NCBI GenBank assembly: GCA_022575985.1
Contig: JAKSXM010000277.1
Location: 496,001 to 560,000 of the forward strand
Length of the DNA: 64,000 nt
DNA from: Anagrus nilaparvatae
Taxonomy: Eukaryota; Arthropoda; Insecta; Hymenoptera; Mymaridae
Direction of reading: 5' to 3'
The position numbers and the translations under genes were made by a program. A model generated the notes under the pieces. It made no database searches. It saw nothing but the letters and a program-made list of their open reading frames with translations, and had not been told where the DNA came from. Below, one piece after another: positions 43,696 to 55,674 of the stretch. Positions within the stretch are counted from its first letter, which is position 1, and each line of letters opens with the position of its first letter.

Positions 43696-44529
43696 CTCTC
43701 TAAATCGAAAAGTGTAAATTTTCCTAGAAATTTACACCTTTACACCTTATAAGTAGTGAATTTTAAATGTACACTCTATAAGTAGTAAATTTTTATGTTT
43801 ACACCTTTCGCGTATGGTGTAATTTAAAATTTACACTTTATCGATGTTTTTTAAAATCTAACCCCAAAATTTTAAAATGCACTCTACTGACTTCAGTATT
43901 TTTAGGTGACAATAACATTTAAATATTATTTTTGAAGCCAAATTTATTTATTTTAAATTTTTATTATCGTTAATTTAAAACGACTAGGATGTCTAATAAT
44001 ACATAAAAAGGGGTACCACGCAAGTGTAAACATATCATATGTTATATTCTTGCGCCTTATTGCCGAAAATAATATTGAAAAAGGAGTCGTTGTTTAATAT
44101 TTTTTCTATTCCTGGATGAAAATCTTAATAAGTTTTTAAATATTATAATTAGACAGTGTTAATTTTATTAGGAACATTATTATAATGAGTTTATTAGAGG
44201 TAAGTTAAAATTTTTATAAAAAATTATCAAAATAATATAACCTCAAACTTAACACTGTCTAATTATAGTATTTAAAAACTTATTAAGCTTTTCATCCAGG
44301 AATAGAAAAAATATTAAACAACGACTCCTTTTTCAATATTATTTTTCAATAAAATTTTGGGGTTAGATTTTAAAAAACATCTAGTAAAGTGTAAATTTTA
44401 AATTACACCATACGCGAAAGGTGTAAACATAAAAATTTACTACTTATAGAGTGTACATTTAAAATTCACTACTTATAAGGTGTAAAGGTGTAAATTTCTA
44501 GGAAAATTTACACTTTTCGATTTAGAGAG
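43696..44529. mobile_element. 834-bp palindromic element in INTS4, TA target duplication
   Basis: The ends CTCTCTAAATCGAAAAGTG and CACTTTTCGATTTAGAGAG are exact inverses, flanked by TA (43694-43695, 44530-44531). Removing it restores an open INTS4 reading across the junction (IALL-IPSN). The arms contain GTGTAAATTT-rich repeats. Tc1/mariner-type target choice. Confidence 0.8.
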
Positions 44530-44756
44530 TAATACCATCAAATTTACCACATAATAATTATGCTCACGGTGATCCATTTGTTATAGAATTATGTAAGCCA
44601 ACTAAAATTTATATTTCACTAAAACCCGTTAAACGTGGAATTTAATGTAAATATTTTAATAAATAAAACTGTAAAAATTTTTGTTTTTGTAAAAAAAGAT
44701 AAATTATATTTAATAATTAAACATTTTTTTTTTTTATTGTTTTATATTTTCTATAC

Positions 44757-45504
44757 CTGATCCACATAACAGTAAAAGAGGTTTGTTTTTTTCTCATATA
44801 GGCTGGATTATGTTAAAAGAACATCCAGATGTTACTAAAAAAAGTCTTGAAATGGATATGAGTGATGTTGAAGCTGATGCAGTATGCATGTTTAGTCTCA
44901 AGTAATTTTTCTTTTTCTAATAATTTTATTGTTATTTTTTATTGCAACTGAAATTAAAATATTTTTATAGATACAACAAGCCATTGACACTTTTATTTAG
45001 TTTTATTTTACCTCCAATTGTACCAGTTTACTTTTGGAACGAAGAATGGTATTATGCTATTATGTCACAAATATTTATGCGTTATGCATGGGTATTAAAT
45101 GCCTCATGGAGTGTCAATAGTTTTGCACATGCTTATGGAAGTAAGCCATATAACAAGTAAGTTTTAAACAATTTTTATCCTAAATGTAGTATTTATTAAT
45201 TTATATTAAATAATTTAAAAAAAAATTTATTATTTTTTATTAAAGGGGCATCAACCCAACCGAAATAAGTTTAGTTTCTTATGCATCATGTGGTGAAGGT
45301 TGGCATAACTATCATCATACATTTCCATGGGATTATAAAGAAGCTGAAATTGGTCATTACAGTATAACAACTGGTTTAGTAGATTTTTTTGCAAAAATTG
45401 GCTGGGCATATGATTTGAGGCAACCAAGTACTGATAGCATAAAATCTGTTGTTGCTAAAAAAGGCGATGGTACACACAATTATTATCCAACCAATTTATC
45501 TTAG
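44757..45504 (+). pseudogene. Acyl-CoA delta-9-type desaturase, 3' half
   Basis: Three exons join in phase: about 44757-44901, 44971-45156, 45246-45504. Translation reads DPHNSKRGLFFSHIGWIMLK, LPPIVPVYFWNEEW, NASWSVNSFAHAYGSKPYNK, EGWHNYHHTFPWDYKEAE and ends YYPTNLS-stop. The third histidine box (HNYHH) and the NS.AH..G..PY signature are intact, and no internal stop is seen. The exons with the first two histidine boxes and the first membrane helices are missing, so it cannot form the di-iron site. The enzyme would insert a double bond in fatty acyl-CoA at the ER. A 5'-truncated gene copy; the least decayed of the fragments. Confidence 0.85.
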
Positions 45505-45999
45505 TTTTAATTTCATTTAGTCAAAACAAAAATTAAAATAATTTTTTAAAATAAACATTTTTTTAAGATATTATAGTATTATATATTTTTTTTTAAATCA
45601 TTCATGCATATACTCTATTTTTCAATTTGTACATTTTGTATATTTTATATAGTCAGAATTAAAAAACAATAAATATTAAATATATAATTAGAATTTTGAT
45701 CAAAATTTATTTTGAAACCTTTTACCCATCACGATTTTTCGCTAAATTTAAAAACCGCGCTTCTCAATAGAGCGCCATCGCATAAACTCTTTAAAAACTA
45801 ATAATTTAAATCTCCCTCCTGTAGTTTTGTTTAGAAAAATATATATTCTTTTTTTTCAATAATAACTCAAGTAAAATTTAAAAAAAATGATTTACTTAGT
45901 TAAAAATTAATTTATTATTAATTGCAAAATAAAATTAAATCATCAGTTGACAGTTCATCAGTGCACGTATCTATAAGATATATTAAACTAACATAACCT
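45505..45999. other. Intergenic, nothing recognised
   Basis: AT-rich spacer between desaturase and APC10 fragments. Confidence 0.4.
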
Positions 46000-46680
46000 A
46001 TGACGATGAGTGGGAAAACAAATGCAACTGGTATATATAATTGTTTTAATTGTTTTGATTGTTAAAAATACATTATTTTACTTTGTAATTATTAAAAAAT
46101 TATTGCAAAAGGATCAGTAGATCCTGTACAAGAAGAATTAGCTGGCAGGGTTCAAGAGGTAGAAAATCATGCAATTTGGAGTTTATCTAGTTGTAAGCCA
46201 GGTTTTGGAGTAGATCAACTTAGAGATGATATAACAGAAACCTATTGGCAATCTGATGGACAGCTTCCTCATCTTCTTAACATACAATTTCGTAGAAAAA
46301 CTACAATTCGCGATATTTGTATAAATGTATATACACAGATTACAAACTTGATGAAAGCTATACTTCGAGCAGGTAATGTAAATCTTAATTATCTTAAAGT
46401 AAAATTAACATTTAAAATATATTAAATGAAATCTTTGTTTATTTTAAGAATAAGTATTCGAGCAGGTACCAATTTCAATGATCTTTAAGAAGTTGAAGTG
46501 ATGGATCTAACGGAACCAGCAGGCTGGGTAATAATATCCATAAGAGATGTAAATGATAAATCAATTAGAACATTTATGCTTCAAATTGCTATTATAAGTA
46601 ATCATCAAAACCTCATTCCCAGTTAGTTCCAGGTCACTTTGTTACAAATGAATTTCAAAGATATACTAAAATTAGATAAT
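46000..46680 (+). pseudogene. APC10: APC10/DOC1 (anaphase-promoting complex) pseudogene
   Basis: Exons about 46000-46030, 46112-46372 and 46449-46680 with intact splice sites and phases. Reads AIWSLSSCKPGFGVDQLRDD, TYWQSDGQLPHLLNIQFRRK, then (after a +1 shift near 46327) YTDYKLDESYT, RAGTNFNDL*EVEVMDL (stop where Gln is expected) and TFMLQIAIISNHQN. This covers the whole DOC beta-sandwich that helps the APC/C hold substrates. One frameshift, one stop and a broken C-terminus make it inactive. Introns kept, so it was copied at DNA level. Confidence 0.85.
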
Positions 46681-47150
46681 ATCTTAAAATATAATTTTAT
46701 TATTTAATTATTATTAAAATCGTTAATTTATTCATTATTAAAAATATAAACAAAGTTTTGTAAATAAACATTTCATATATTGATTTATTAATGTATACAA
46801 ATTTGATTTTATTGTTTATACACTTATTTATAAAATTCAAAATATAAGTAAATAATTAAAAGAATTAGAAATAAATTTTATAAGTTAAATAATTCAGTGT
46901 TGTATTGAATTTTTGTGAGAAAACAATCAATTTTTATTTATTTTGTTACATAAAATGTCTCGTTTTTTTGTAGTTATAGTATTTTTTTGTAATTATACTT
47001 AAAAATGTAAATACACAGACTTTAAGAGATTTGAGAAAATCTAGTTTGCATAATAATTATTTTCTTGAAAATTTATTAAAAAAATATGGCAATTTTTATT
47101 ACAAATAAATACCCCTAAAATATAAAAAATTATAATGTTATTTAAAATTT
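46681..47150. other. Intergenic, nothing recognised
   Basis: AT-rich spacer. Confidence 0.4.
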
Positions 47151-47153
47151 TAG

Positions 47154-47279
47154 ATATACCAAATTTAAGCGAACAAATTAAAACTATTATAAACGAAGAA
47201 ATCTCAAATCATTTTAATAATAAACCTTACATAGCTAATCAGACAAAAATATCTACAAGAGAAAAATTACCCAAAACAG
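47154..47279 (+). CDS. Exon-like ORF of unknown gene
   Basis: Bounded by an acceptor (AAAATTTTAG) and a strong donor (ACAG|GTAAGT). Reads IPNLSEQIKTIINEEISNHF then about 20 more polar residues. No partner exons were found and no family recognised. It may be an isolated exon relic. Confidence 0.3.
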
Positions 47280-47382
47280 GTAAGTTTATAAAAAAATATA
47301 CTGTAAAAATATAATATAATTTCTTTGGGTTTATCTATTAACAAAAACGCAAATTGCTTACACAAATCAAAAAAAAAAAAGT

Positions 47383-48330
47383 TTAATCGCTATCTTGACT
47401 AATTTTAGCTTCTATTCCAAAAATTTCTTTAAACGCATATTGCAACTCATGCTTAGTCAGGTACTTAATTAGTGATGCCATGTCATTATGTCGCTCAGTA
47501 CTAGGAAAAGACATTTCTTGAAAACAAGAAAACTTTCTACTTCTGTTAATGTTATCCAATGTTTGAAAATCTTTTTCGATGAATTTTATATTTATTCTTT
47601 GCCAAGTCATTGATTTTAATTGTTGCCAAAAATATTCGCAATCATTTATAGATCCTTTAATACAAATTATTCCTGGTTTTCCAACAAGACTAAATCCTGT
47701 CAAGTTATTATTTTTAGCTATATCGATAATTTATTTTCTTATATACTTGCAATGAATATGATGACTATAAATCCAATATCTTGAAAACTCTTCTGAAAGT
47801 TTTGTATTATTTACTTTTGAACATTCTTTATTTTTTTTTTAGTTATTGAATTTTCTAAATATAATTCTGCGTTATCTTGAACCCATGATATCAAAGAATA
47901 AATAATTGGTTCGCCTTTCTCTTGTGATTCCATAAATGAAAATAAATATTTATTAAGATGTTTTTGTTCAGTTCTTTCAAGATTTTCACTTCTGCAATAA
48001 ATTTCTGGATATTCTTGAAGATACTCTATAATGGCAAATTAACTGATACTTTAATAACACCCTAAAATTAAAAAAATTGTTTTTTAAAATGAAAAATTCA
48101 ATATAAATTAAAAAAATTAAATAAATTTTTTACCAGTGAAAATGTTAATTCAATAATATATTCTAAATGATGTGGAATTTCATCATTTTCTCCATTAATA
48201 AATTTATTAATATCAACCATGTTACCATGATCAGATATTAATAATTCTTTTGGATAAACCGATTGCATTCAAATTCTAACATTTGACATATTAAATTTCC
48301 TTTTATTTCTGCATTTTTTTCTGATGACAT
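47383..48330 (-). pseudogene. RWDD2-like protein pseudogene
   Basis: The start MSSEKNAEIKGNLICQMLEF is at 48330. A frameshift follows, then SVYPKELLISDHGNMVDINK and HHLEYIIELTFS (RWD domain), an intron, and broken sequence (YLQEYPEIYCRSENL, SLISWVQDN). An open C-terminal domain follows (LTGFSLVGKPGIICIKGSIN ... CEYFWQQLKSMTWQRI), which matches the domain following RWD in RWDD2A/B. At least three frameshifts or stops. Function of the family is poorly known; RWD domains are protein-interaction folds. Confidence 0.7.
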
Positions 48331-48690
48331 GTTTTTCAAATTTTAATTTCAATTCTTTGTTATAATTATGTAATTACAAAACAAAAATTAATTAAATTTA
48401 TGAATGATTATTGTTGCATAATTTGTGAATAAAATGGTAACTTTGTAACAATTCATTGGCTGTAAACTTTACAAAGTTGAATAACTATTAGGCCTGTATT
48501 ATAGAATAGAATGTAATTTTATGAAAAACTAGGCAAATGTACAACAACATTAAAATATTTTGTTATACTTTTTCTTATCGCCAACTTGAAAACAAGCTTC
48601 CGCTAAAAAAATTAAATACATAATTTGTCAATTAGAATATTTTTATTTTTTATAATTATAAAAAAGAAAATTTATTTATAAATAAATTAC

Positions 48691-51600
48691 CCTGTAAAGC
48701 TAGGTTTTTCTGGTCCCTGGTAGAAATAACCTCCTTGCCCACAACCTTTACTTTAACGTTGCAGGGAACATTGCATACAACATTTCATGGAAGGTTATAT
48801 TTTAATGTTTGAAATGTAAGGTTCCGTGCAATGTTGCATGGCACGTTCTATAAAACGTGAATTGAAAAAAGGTTTTTTTTTTATTAATAAATTAAATATA
48901 ATAATACATATATTTTTTTAAATTAAAAAACAAACAAATTCATATTTATTAAGAAATTTTATTTATAAGGTTAATAAAAAATAATAATTATTTTTTTACA
49001 TTTCTTCATGCATATAACATTAATTTAAAACCACTGGACAACTGTTACATGATTTTTTTTGAAAAGTAAGAAGTTATCTTGGCTGAAAAAAATATTTAAA
49101 CAAAGTAAAATGTCATAAAAAAAATTATTATAAAATTTTAAAAGTATATGCTTATCTAATCTTAGTTGAATACTAAATTCTCTATCTCTGCCAGAAGAAA
49201 AAAATAAATTCATCGATGCATCTTTCAAATCAACGGTAGCAAAGAAATGTTTTTGAGGTGACTATACACTGGAAAGTGAAAAATTAAACTAGTAATCATA
49301 AGGAAACCATTTGTAGTTTCTCTGCTTCTACTCGTGGATTAGAACTATATCTGAAAGATTGAATGTTCTATCTCATTTAGGAAAAAAGATATTGATGATT
49401 CTATATCAATTAAGTTAATACGAACAAAAACTTTTTTTTAAAGTGACTATCTTAGATGGTGAAAAATCAAACTAATGAGAATAAGAAAACCATTTGCAGT
49501 TTTTCTGCTTCTACTTATTAATTAGAATTATATCTGAAAGATTCCATGTTCTATCTCTTTTAGGAAAAAATATATTCATAATTCTATATCATAAAAGTTT
49601 ACGATCTCGAAGAATCATTAACTTGCATGATATAGAATTATTAGTATATTTTTTCTTAAAAGAGATAGAAAATGTAATCTCCCAGACATAATTCTAATTA
49701 ATGATTAGAAGCAGAAAAATTGTAAATGGTTTTCTTATTCTAATTAGTTTGGTTTTTCACCATCTAAGATAGTCACTTTAAAAAAACTTGTTTGTTCTTA
49801 TTTACTTAATTGATATAAAATCATCAATATCTTTTTTCCTAAAAGAGATAGAACATTGAATCTTAATATTAAACATACAATGTAACATGTAATTTTTACC
49901 TTGGATTTTATCATTTTGATATTGATTAATTTGTGTTTCCAATAAATGCACTATTTCTGCTTCCAATTGATCTACTCCACATAAACGATTTAAAATTTAA
50001 TCCAACATTTTCCTTATTAGGATTTAAACATTCTTCGCTTATGCGACTAGGCAGCGATGCTACTAATCTCTAATCTTTGACCAGTTACTTTTTCAGGCAT
50101 ATACCGCATTTTAATAGTCGCTTAATATTGCTGACCTTATTCAATATCTGGTTCTGTCAACAGCTACTTTTACTCAAACTGTTTTATATCAACTCCTTGT
50201 TTAAGAACCTGATATGAATATCATAAATTTTATATTTTAAAAATATTATAAAATTTAAAATGAAAAGATTTTACCTTTGCTTTTGACAAAGCTGCTGTAT
50301 ATGGGGTATATGTTGTAAAGTGGAAAACCCAGGAAAATAAACACTCAAGCGGACACCTTTGCATAAACCTCTAATTTATTTTCTGGAACAAAAATATTTT
50401 TTATAGACAGAATATTTATTTCTGCATGACTACAAATAGTTGGATATAATATGCCAGGGCTTCATATTAACCAAAATCTTTGTTCAAATACATACAAATA
50501 CACATGCTATACCTTTTCTGTTTCTTACAACTGGAAAAATTGAATATTTTAGTACTTTACATTTTAATACTAATTGTCGTAAATTTATTATTTTTTTATA
50601 AATTAAATTTTTTATAAATAATAAATTCAAAAGCACATAAAAAGAAAATACACACTTACAGGTTACGCTACTTATGAGAGGGGAGAAGAGAAACAGCTGA
50701 CTAGCCTGCTTCTGCTATATGCTATAGCACGCAGTAACATCAGAGTGTGTATTTTCTTTTTATGTGCTTTTGAATTTATTATTTATAGAAAATTTTATTT
50801 ATAAAAAAATAATAAATTTACGACAATTAGTATTAAAATGTAAAGTACTAAAATATTCAATTTTTCCAGTTGTAAGAAACAGAAAAGGTACAGCATGTGT
50901 ATTTGTATGTATTTGAACAAAGATTTTGGTTAATATGAAGCCCTGGCATATTATATCCAACTATTTGTAGTCATGCAGAAATAAATATTCTGTCTATAAA
51001 AAATATTTTTGTTCCAGAAAATAAATTAGAGGTTTATGCAAAGGTGTCCGCTTGAGTGTTTATTTTCCTGGGTTTTCCACTTTACAACATATACCCCATA
51101 TACAGCAGCTTTGTCAAAAGCAAAGGTAAAATCTTTTCATTTTAAATTTTATAATATTTTTAAAATATAAAATTTATGATATTCATATCAGGTTCTTAAA
51201 CAAGGAGTTGATATAAAACAGTTTGAGTAAAAGTAGCTGTTGACAGAACCAGATATTGAATAAGGTCAGCAATATTAAGCGACTATTAAAATGCGGTATA
51301 TGCCTGAAAAAGTAACTGGTCAAAGATTAGAGATTAGTAGCATCGCTGCCTAGTCGCATAAGCGAAGAATGTTTAAATCCTAATAAGGAAAATGTTGGAT
51401 TAAATTTTAAATCGTTTATGTGGAGTAGATCAATTGGAAGCAGAAATAGTGCATTTATTGGAAACACAAATTAATCAATATCAAAATGATAAAATCCAAG
51501 GTAAAAATTACATGTTACATTGTATGTTTAATATTAAGATTCAATGTTCTATCTCTTTTAGGAAAAAAGATATTGATGATTTTATATCAATTAAGTAAAT

Positions 51601-53790
51601 AAGAACAAACAAGTTTTTTTAAAGTGACTATCTTAGATGGTGAAAAACCAAACTAATTAGAATAAGAAAACCATTTACAATTTTTCTGCTTCTAATCATT
51701 AATTAGAATTATGTCTGGGAGATTACATTTTCTATCTCTTTTAAGAAAAAATATACTAATAATTCTATATCATGCAAGTTAATGATTCTTCGAGATCGTA
51801 AACTTTTATGATATAGAATTATGAATATATTTTTTCCTAAAAGAGATAGAACATGGAATCTTTCAGATATAATTCTAATTAATAAGTAGAAGCAGAAAAA
51901 CTGCAAATGGTTTTCTTATTCTCATTAGTTTGATTTTTCACCATCTAAGATAGTCACTTTAAAAAAAAGTTTTTGTTCGTATTAACTTAATTGATATAGA
52001 ATCATCAATATCTTTTTTCCTAAATGAGATAGAACATTCAATCTTTCAGATATAGTTCTAATCCACGAGTAGAAGCAGAGAAACTACAAATGGTTTCCTT
52101 ATGATTACTAGTTTAATTTTTCACTTTCCAGTGTATAGTCACCTCAAAAACATTTCTTTGCTACCGTTGATTTGAAAGATGCATCGATGAATTTATTTTT
52201 TTCTTCTGGCAGAGGTAGAGAATTTAGTATTCAAATAAGATTAGATAAGCATATACTTTTAAAATTTTATAATAATTTTTTTTATGACATTTTACTTTGT
52301 TTAAATATTTTTTTCAGCCAAGATGACTTCTTACTTTTCAAAAAAAATCATGTAACAGTTGTCCAGTGGTTTTAAATTAATGTTATATGCATGAAGAAAT
52401 GTAAAAAAATAATTATTATTTTTTATTAACCTTATAAATAAAATTTCTTAATAAATATGAATTTGTTTGTTTTTTAATTTAAAAAAATATATGTATTATT
52501 ATATTTAATTTATTAATAAAAAAAAAACCTTTTTTCAATTCACGTTTTATAGAACGTGCCATGCAACATTGCACGAAACCTTACATTTCAAACATTAAAA
52601 TATAACCTTCTATGAAATGTTGTATGCAATGTTCCCTGCAACGTTAAAGTAAAGGTTGTGGGCAAGGAGGTTATTTCTACCAGGGGTTCTGGAGATTTTT
52701 GAACTAAGCTTCCAAATGTTAATCCTCCACAAGATTGAGAATCTAATGCTTCAAAAGTCATATTTCCTCCTCCACTTTCACCAAATACTTTATTCATTGA
52801 GTTAGCTTCTCCTCCAAGTGGAGTACTAGTTCCTAAACTTGGCGGACTACCAAATCCTATAATTTTAATAATTTTGATAATTTATATTTCATGTACTATA
52901 TTTAATTCTATAGTTAAAATATTTTTTAAATAATTCTTTTCTTTTTATATTAATACCTTGTGATGAACCAAATGCTTGTGGTGATCCAAATGTAGAACCA
53001 AAGCCCATTTTTGCAGCTCCAAAATCAGGTGTTGTAGATCCAAAAACTGGTTTTGATCCAAATGTTGGAGATTGACCAAATACCGATTATGTTCCTGATG
53101 GAGAAGAAGGTATTCCAAAACTTGGAGCACTTCCAAAAATAGATCCAGTATTTGTAGGGGATCCAAATGGTGGAGCTGGTGGAGCTGCTGCTGAACTTAC
53201 AGCACCACTAAATAATGAAGTTCCATTTGCAGGATTGCTTGAACCAAACAAAGAAGTGGAAACATTTGTTTTTGGAGTTCTAAAACCAGGTGGACATAGT
53301 ATCGTTGCATTGCTACCAAAAAGTGACTGGGAAGAATTCAAAGATGAATCACCAAATAAGTTATTACTTTATTATGAATTTGTCGTCGTTGGTGCAGAGC
53401 TTGTACAAAAAACGGAAGAAGTTGTAGAAGTAGAATTATTACCAAATATTGAAGATGTGGTAGTTGTAGAGTTTGCTCCAAATACTTGAGTTGTCTTAGA
53501 AGTGTTTGTCCCAAATGCTGAAGACATTGTAGAACTATTTGTACCAAATAATGAAGATGTAGTACAAGTATTTGTTCCAAATACTGATGGAGTTGCAGAA
53601 GTATTTGCTCCAAATACTGGAGTTTTCGTTGAAGTATTTGCTCCAAATAACGAAGATGCTGTAGTTACAGAACTAGTACCAAATATTGAAGTAGTTGTAG
53701 GTGTACTGTTAGTACAAAATACTGAAGCAGTTGTTGACGTAGAGTTTGCAGTTGCTGCAGAATTGGCCTTCCAGTTGAAGTAATTAGATA
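48691..53790 (-). pseudogene. FG-repeat nucleoporin fragment (Nup214-like), split by a 4-kb palindrome
   Basis: From 53790 downward the minus strand encodes many FG repeats (SVFGTN, SSLFGAN, SLFGSSNPANGTSLFSG, GSIFGSAPSFG) with stops near 53370-53385 and 53093. After an intron it continues IGFGSPPSLGTSTPLGG, then MTFEALDSQSCGGLTFGSL and VQKSPEP. The reading resumes beyond the palindrome with EKPSFTG and a splice donor (about 48691), so the insertion split one exon. FG repeats fill the nuclear pore channel. The LTFGSL..KS-type C-terminus suggests Nup214, but Nup153 or Nup98 relatives cannot be excluded. Confidence 0.7.
48714..52686. mobile_element. 3.97-kb near-perfect palindrome inserted in the nucleoporin exon
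   Basis: The left start CCCTGGTAGAAATAACCTCC and right end GGAGGTTATTTCTACCAGGG are inverse. Flanks carry TTCTGG (48708-48713 and 52687-52692), a 6-bp target duplication, and removing the insert restores the exon. Arms of about 1.98 kb stay almost identical to the centre near 50690. Each arm carries degraded coding-like sequence (right arm: VLKQGVDIKQFE, KMRYMPEKVTGQRLEISSIA, LEAEIVHLLETQINQYQN, with splice-like borders) whose gene I do not recognise. No transposase seen; likely a foldback element that captured host sequence. Confidence 0.75.
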
Positions 53791-54660
53791 AAAAAAACTA
53801 AACAAATCTAAAAAGAAAACATGTTTTTATCTATCTTTGAAATAAAAAAAAAGCATATATATTAAACATACTAACACTTACCCATTTTTCTTTAAAAGTT
53901 TGAAGAAAACTAATTCAATTACGAGATAATGTATTTTTAAACTTAACTAAAAAGAAAATTTTCTGTAAGAGGATATTTTTTTTAATTGCTTTTTGACTTT
54001 AGCAGATCAGAAACCGATTAGTGCATTTTTTCGATTTTTCCCTGGGAAATTGTCAGTTATTACAGAACTCCGGAATGGTGTTAACTAAAATATTATTTTT
54101 AATTGATACCGTCAGGTGTCTAAATGTTCTTTTTCGCGAGTGTTAAAGATATTGCATTCTCAGTATATAAGGATAAGAAAATATATATACAAAATAAGAG
54201 GTGGTCCGATGTTACGCATTCTATAAACTAAACAGGTTTAAGATCCAAGCTTATGGTATAATATACCTAACACGGTGACACAAAGGAGCGTCTTAATCCA
54301 CCTCCTTAGTAATGTCGTAACGATGATGACCACAGTGGTTTTTTTCCTTTTGTAATTGATTAAATCAACTGTTTGAGTATAATAACAGACTGATATTAAT
54401 TTTTTTATAATTTTTAAACATTTTTTTTACATTTAAATAAGATCTAATGATCTAATTACAAGTTTTACAACTTAAAGTAATTATTTCATCCAGTCCTTAA
54501 ATTCAAAAAAAAAAAAAACGATTTCAAATATAAAAAAAATTAAGGAAAAAATTCTAAAAATTGAAAGAGTGTCTAATAATCCTAAAAAACCTACAAATCC
54601 AATAAAAATACTTTTTTCTTCATTCATTCTTATTTAATTATAGTTTCAACAATACTATAT
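53791..54660. other. Intergenic, nothing recognised
   Basis: AT-rich sequence with no coding signal. Confidence 0.4.
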
Positions 54661-55596
54661 GGGTGCTTTTCACAGGAACAACATACATAGTGTCCCACCC
54701 TCTTATATCCGAAACGAAAGCTCTTTTGCAATTTTTTTTCTTTTAAAAAGTTAATAAATAATATTTTTTCAAAGTCCAAATCAACTGTGCGCATATATTG
54801 GTAAGTTAACGAAAAAGTTTTCTTGAGCCTATGTGTACAAACATGTCAGAAACGTTCGCGTCCTTTTAACTATAAACTTTGAGTATTATAACATACGGCT
54901 TAAAATTTGAATTTAAATTTTTCTGTGGGGTTCATATGACGTATTTAGGTCCCAAAAATTCATTTTTTTCAACGAAAAAAATTTTTATGCATTTCTCTTC
55001 GAGTGTGGTCGTATTCAAGTCTGTCCCACGGTTTTAGCTATTTTTAAGCTTCCCACCATTTTTATAGTGCGCAGTCTATATTTATGCACTTGAAAGCTCT
55101 GTCATACTTTTTTTCCTACTTAACTACTCATATATGAACCGTGGAAAACTGAAAGTTTGGATAATAAGAGGTTTAACAAAGAAAATTTTTAATTTTAAAT
55201 TTTTAAAACGGTCATACAAAATAAAAATGTCAAAAACGTCCGGGTAGTTTTCTCAAAGTGTATGCAATATTTGACTTGATACATCTTGTTCAGTAACTTG
55301 TTTTGATGAAAAAATAAGGTAGCTAAAGTTAGAGAAAATTTCGTGGCTTTAATCCAGAGCTATTTAAATATTAGTCTCGAAATGTCAAAAACGTCCGTGT
55401 CAAAAATGTCCGCATAAATAAAAAACCCCATAAGAATAACAAGTAGAATTTTTTTTTATATTTGTAGCAGTACCATTGCAAATTTTAGGTTATTTGGACC
55501 TTAAAAACATAAAACCACAAAAAAATTTGAAAAAAAAGATAACAAATGTTGTGCCGTAAACAATAAAAAAATATAAAGTTCCTGTGAAAACCACCC
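54661..55596. mobile_element. 936-bp TIR element
   Basis: Ends GGGTGCTTTTCACAGGAAC and GTTCCTGTGAAAACCACCC. The first about 700 bases recur, diverged, at 56820-57410. No ORF. The target duplication is unclear (flanks AT-rich). Confidence 0.65.
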
Positions 55597-55674
55597 ATTT
55601 ATTAATTATTAATTTAAAAATGTTGATTTATTTTTTTTTTTTAATCTTGTTAATTATATGAGTCAGCTGATATA

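Larger units (their letters stand above)
41160..44645 (+). pseudogene. IntS4: Integrator complex subunit 4 pseudogene with two nested insertions
   Basis: Fragments in order: RVRALAMSLLGTLKGVSQPY, GSCGAFVYGL*DEFSE (stop where Glu is expected), MFNDETQDIRLKAIYCLKRI, LAALGASHPNFTSP, SLRSVSNLIWLAKLN, GLQENEIALANDIWLKSLAL, GDSDTALKFTGGLILG, NNYAHGDPFVIELCKPTK, ending ISLKPVKRGI. These are HEAT repeats and C-terminal beta parts of INTS4, a core of the Integrator RNA 3'-end cleavage complex. Introns are retained, a deletion lies near 41525, stops near 41327, 42106, 42544 and 42628, and two transposable elements sit inside (42631-43348 and 43696-44529). Clearly non-functional. Confidence 0.85.

Noticed and set aside
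41160..46680. Several in-frame stops fall where families have Gln, Glu or Trp, hinting at codon reassignment or editing
   Set aside because: Frameshifts, deletions and transposon insertions occur in the same fragments, the intact retroelement and transposase genes use all three stops normally, and C-to-T or G-to-A changes at these codons are the commonest route to stops in pseudogenes.
49494..51906. Two identical 65-codon ORFs in opposite orientation
   Set aside because: They are the same sequence in the two arms of the 4-kb palindrome, low-complexity in composition, with no domain. They are mirror images rather than two genes.
53235..53783. Plus-strand ORFs rich in Pro-Asn and Val across the nucleoporin region
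   Set aside because: Antisense of FG repeats; the minus strand gives recognisable FG-repeat protein.
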